Source: Pseudomonas kermanshahensis (GTDB taxonomy: Bacteria; Pseudomonadota; Gammaproteobacteria; Pseudomonadales; Pseudomonadaceae). From it: a stretch of 64,000 nt of DNA. Shown here one piece after another: positions 63,039 to 64,000 of the stretch. The stretch is taken from positions 2,480,001 through 2,544,000 of the forward strand of contig NZ_JABWRY020000001.1 of the NCBI RefSeq assembly GCF_014269205.2. The letters are read 5' to 3'. The translations under genes were made by a program, and so were the position numbers. The notes below the pieces were generated by a model that saw nothing but the letters and a program-made list of their open reading frames with translations, did not search any database and was not told the DNA's origin. Position 1 is the first letter of the stretch; each line of letters starts with the position of its first letter.

Positions 63039-64000
63039 ATGCGATTACGCATACTGTTGGCGGCCTTGGCGTGCTTTGCGCCAGTCTTCGCCGGCGCGGC
63101 CGAGCGCCCCAATATATTGCTGATCGTAGCCGATGACCTGGGCTACTCCGACCTCGGCGCCTTCGGTGGTGAAATTGCCACACCGAGCCTCGATCACCTG
63201 GCGGCCAGTGGCCTGCAACTGACCAGCATGTACGCTGCGCCGACCTGTTCGCCGACCCGATCCATGCTGATGTCCGGCACCGACAACCACCTGGCCGGGC
63301 TGGGTACCATGGCCGAAGGGATGCAGCCATTCCAGCGAGGCAAGCCAGGCTATGAGGGCTACCTCAACCAACAGGCGCACTCTATCGCCGGCCTCTTGCG
63401 CGATGGTGGTTACCGTACCGCCATGGTCGGCAAGTGGCACTTGGGCCTGGCCCCGGAGCAGGGCCCGGACCGTCGTGGCTTCGAGCAGTCTTTCACCCTG
63501 CTCGAAGGGGGTGGGGTGCACTTCAAGCCCGCCCCTGGCTCGACCGCGAAGATCGAACAACTCTCTTACCGCGAGAATGGCAAGCCAGTGGAGCTTCCGG
63601 ATGACTTCTATTCCACGGACTTCTATACCGACAAGTTGCTGGCGTACCTGAAGGCGGGGCAGGGCAGTGGCAAACCCTTCTTCGCGTATGCGGCTTACAC
63701 CTCGCCACACTGGCCGTTGCAAGCACCGCAGGCTTACCTGGATAAATACCGCGGTCGCTACGACGGCGGCTACGACGCGGTTCGCCAGGCGCGAATCGAG
63801 CGCATGAAAGAAAAAGGCCTGCTGCCTGCCGACTTCCAGAGCGCCGCGCCGCTCCCGGTCACCCCGCAGTTGCCTGGCTGGGACCAACTGGACCCCCAGC
63901 GCAAGCGCATCGAGGCGCGCAAGATGGAGATCTACGCCGCGATGGTGGACAACCTCGACCACAACGTCGGTCGCCTGCTGGAATACCTGCAGACCAGCGG
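63039..64000 (+). CDS. exported type I sulfatase, cut by the right edge
   Basis: An ATG at 63039 opens a frame running to the end of the window (at least 320 residues of about 530 expected). A signal peptide (cleavage after AGA near residue 20) precedes PNILLIVADDLGYSDLG, with metal-binding Asp32/Asp33, and TCSPTRSMLMSG, where Cys70 in the CxPxR motif is converted to formylglycine. VGKWHLG and SPHWPL supply further active-site residues. It resembles AtsA-like arylsulfatases and should release sulfate from an ester in the periplasm. The 3' end is missing from the window. Confidence 0.9.
   Translation, partial: MRLRILLAALACFAPVFAGAAERPNILLIVADDLGYSDLGAFGGEIATPSLDHLAASGLQLTSMYAAPTCSPTRSMLMSGTDNHLAGLGTMAEGMQPFQRGKPGYEGYLNQQAHSIAGLLRDGGYRTAMVGKWHLGLAPEQGPDRRGFEQSFTLLEGGGVHFKPAPGSTAKIEQLSYRENGKPVELPDDFYSTDFYTDKLLAYLKAGQGSGKPFFAYAAYTSPHWPLQAPQAYLDKYRGRYDGGYDAVRQARIERMKEKGLLPADFQSAAPLPVTPQLPGWDQLDPQRKRIEARKMEIYAAMVDNLDHNVGRLLEYLQTS

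Overview
The window is about 64 kb of GC-rich chromosomal DNA from a fluorescent Pseudomonas, most likely the P. putida group. The evidence is PcaI and PcaJ subunits of the usual P. putida lengths (231 and 213 aa) with a PcaR-type operator, a PA0061/PA0062-family lipoprotein, and a dense patchwork of small catabolic operons, each with its own LysR, AraC, MocR, LuxR or MarR regulator. I saw no tRNA, rRNA, insertion sequence, prophage or CRISPR array.

Region 1 (1-7.0 kb) is a minus-strand catabolic operon: an MHS-family importer, a two-subunit thiamine-diphosphate enzyme, an acyl-CoA dehydrogenase, a class III CoA-transferase and a MaoC/HTD2-type hydratase that runs off the left edge. A LysR gene is divergent from it. 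The set reads as acid activation to a CoA thioester, desaturation and hydration, but the substrate is not known. Region 2 (7.0-18 kb) holds separate units: an AraJ-like MFS exporter with LysR, a PepSY protein, a LysR/SDR divergent pair, a bacteriophytochrome kinase with a fused receiver, a zinc-family oxidoreductase facing a GlxA-type regulator, and an amino-acid permease.

Region 3 (18-23 kb) is a likely mevalonate-utilisation locus. It has a degradative class II HMG-CoA reductase with every catalytic residue at P. mevalonii numbering, a TctA-like permease with a small membrane partner, and a divergent MocR-type regulator. Region 4 (23-31.5 kb) has a FAD monooxygenase, DUF2783-like protein, MFS and LuxR cluster, then a lipoprotein, a thymidylate-kinase-like protein and a large Cache-HAMP-GAF-HD-GYP protein.

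Region 5 (31.6-39 kb) has pcaIJ, then a LysR gene divergent from a CaiB, HMG-CoA-lyase-type, VOC, D-2-hydroxyacid dehydrogenase and DctA operon. This is probably catabolism of a branched hydroxy-dicarboxylate. Together with region 3 the window carries both HMG-CoA reductase and an HMG-CoA-lyase family enzyme, about 14 kb apart. Region 6 (39-44 kb) has a hybrid histidine kinase behind a 28-bp perfect palindrome whose core also occurs upstream of the HD-GYP gene, then an AraC/MFS pair and arfB.

Region 7 (44-51 kb) is a Rieske oxygenase cluster: a VanA/VanB-like pair, a MarR gene with an evident operator, and an MHS transporter, SDR and TIM-barrel isomerase with LysR. Region 8 (51.6-64 kb) is one long plus-strand operon. 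It runs from an envelope module (DUF1302, DUF1329, YCF48-like, MMPL/RND) through MFS, cupin, FAH hydrolase, DenD-like dehydrogenase and cyclase-family hydrolase to a secreted sulfatase cut by the right edge. It suggests handling and breakdown of a hydrophobic, possibly sulfated, compound and is the most likely undescribed system here.
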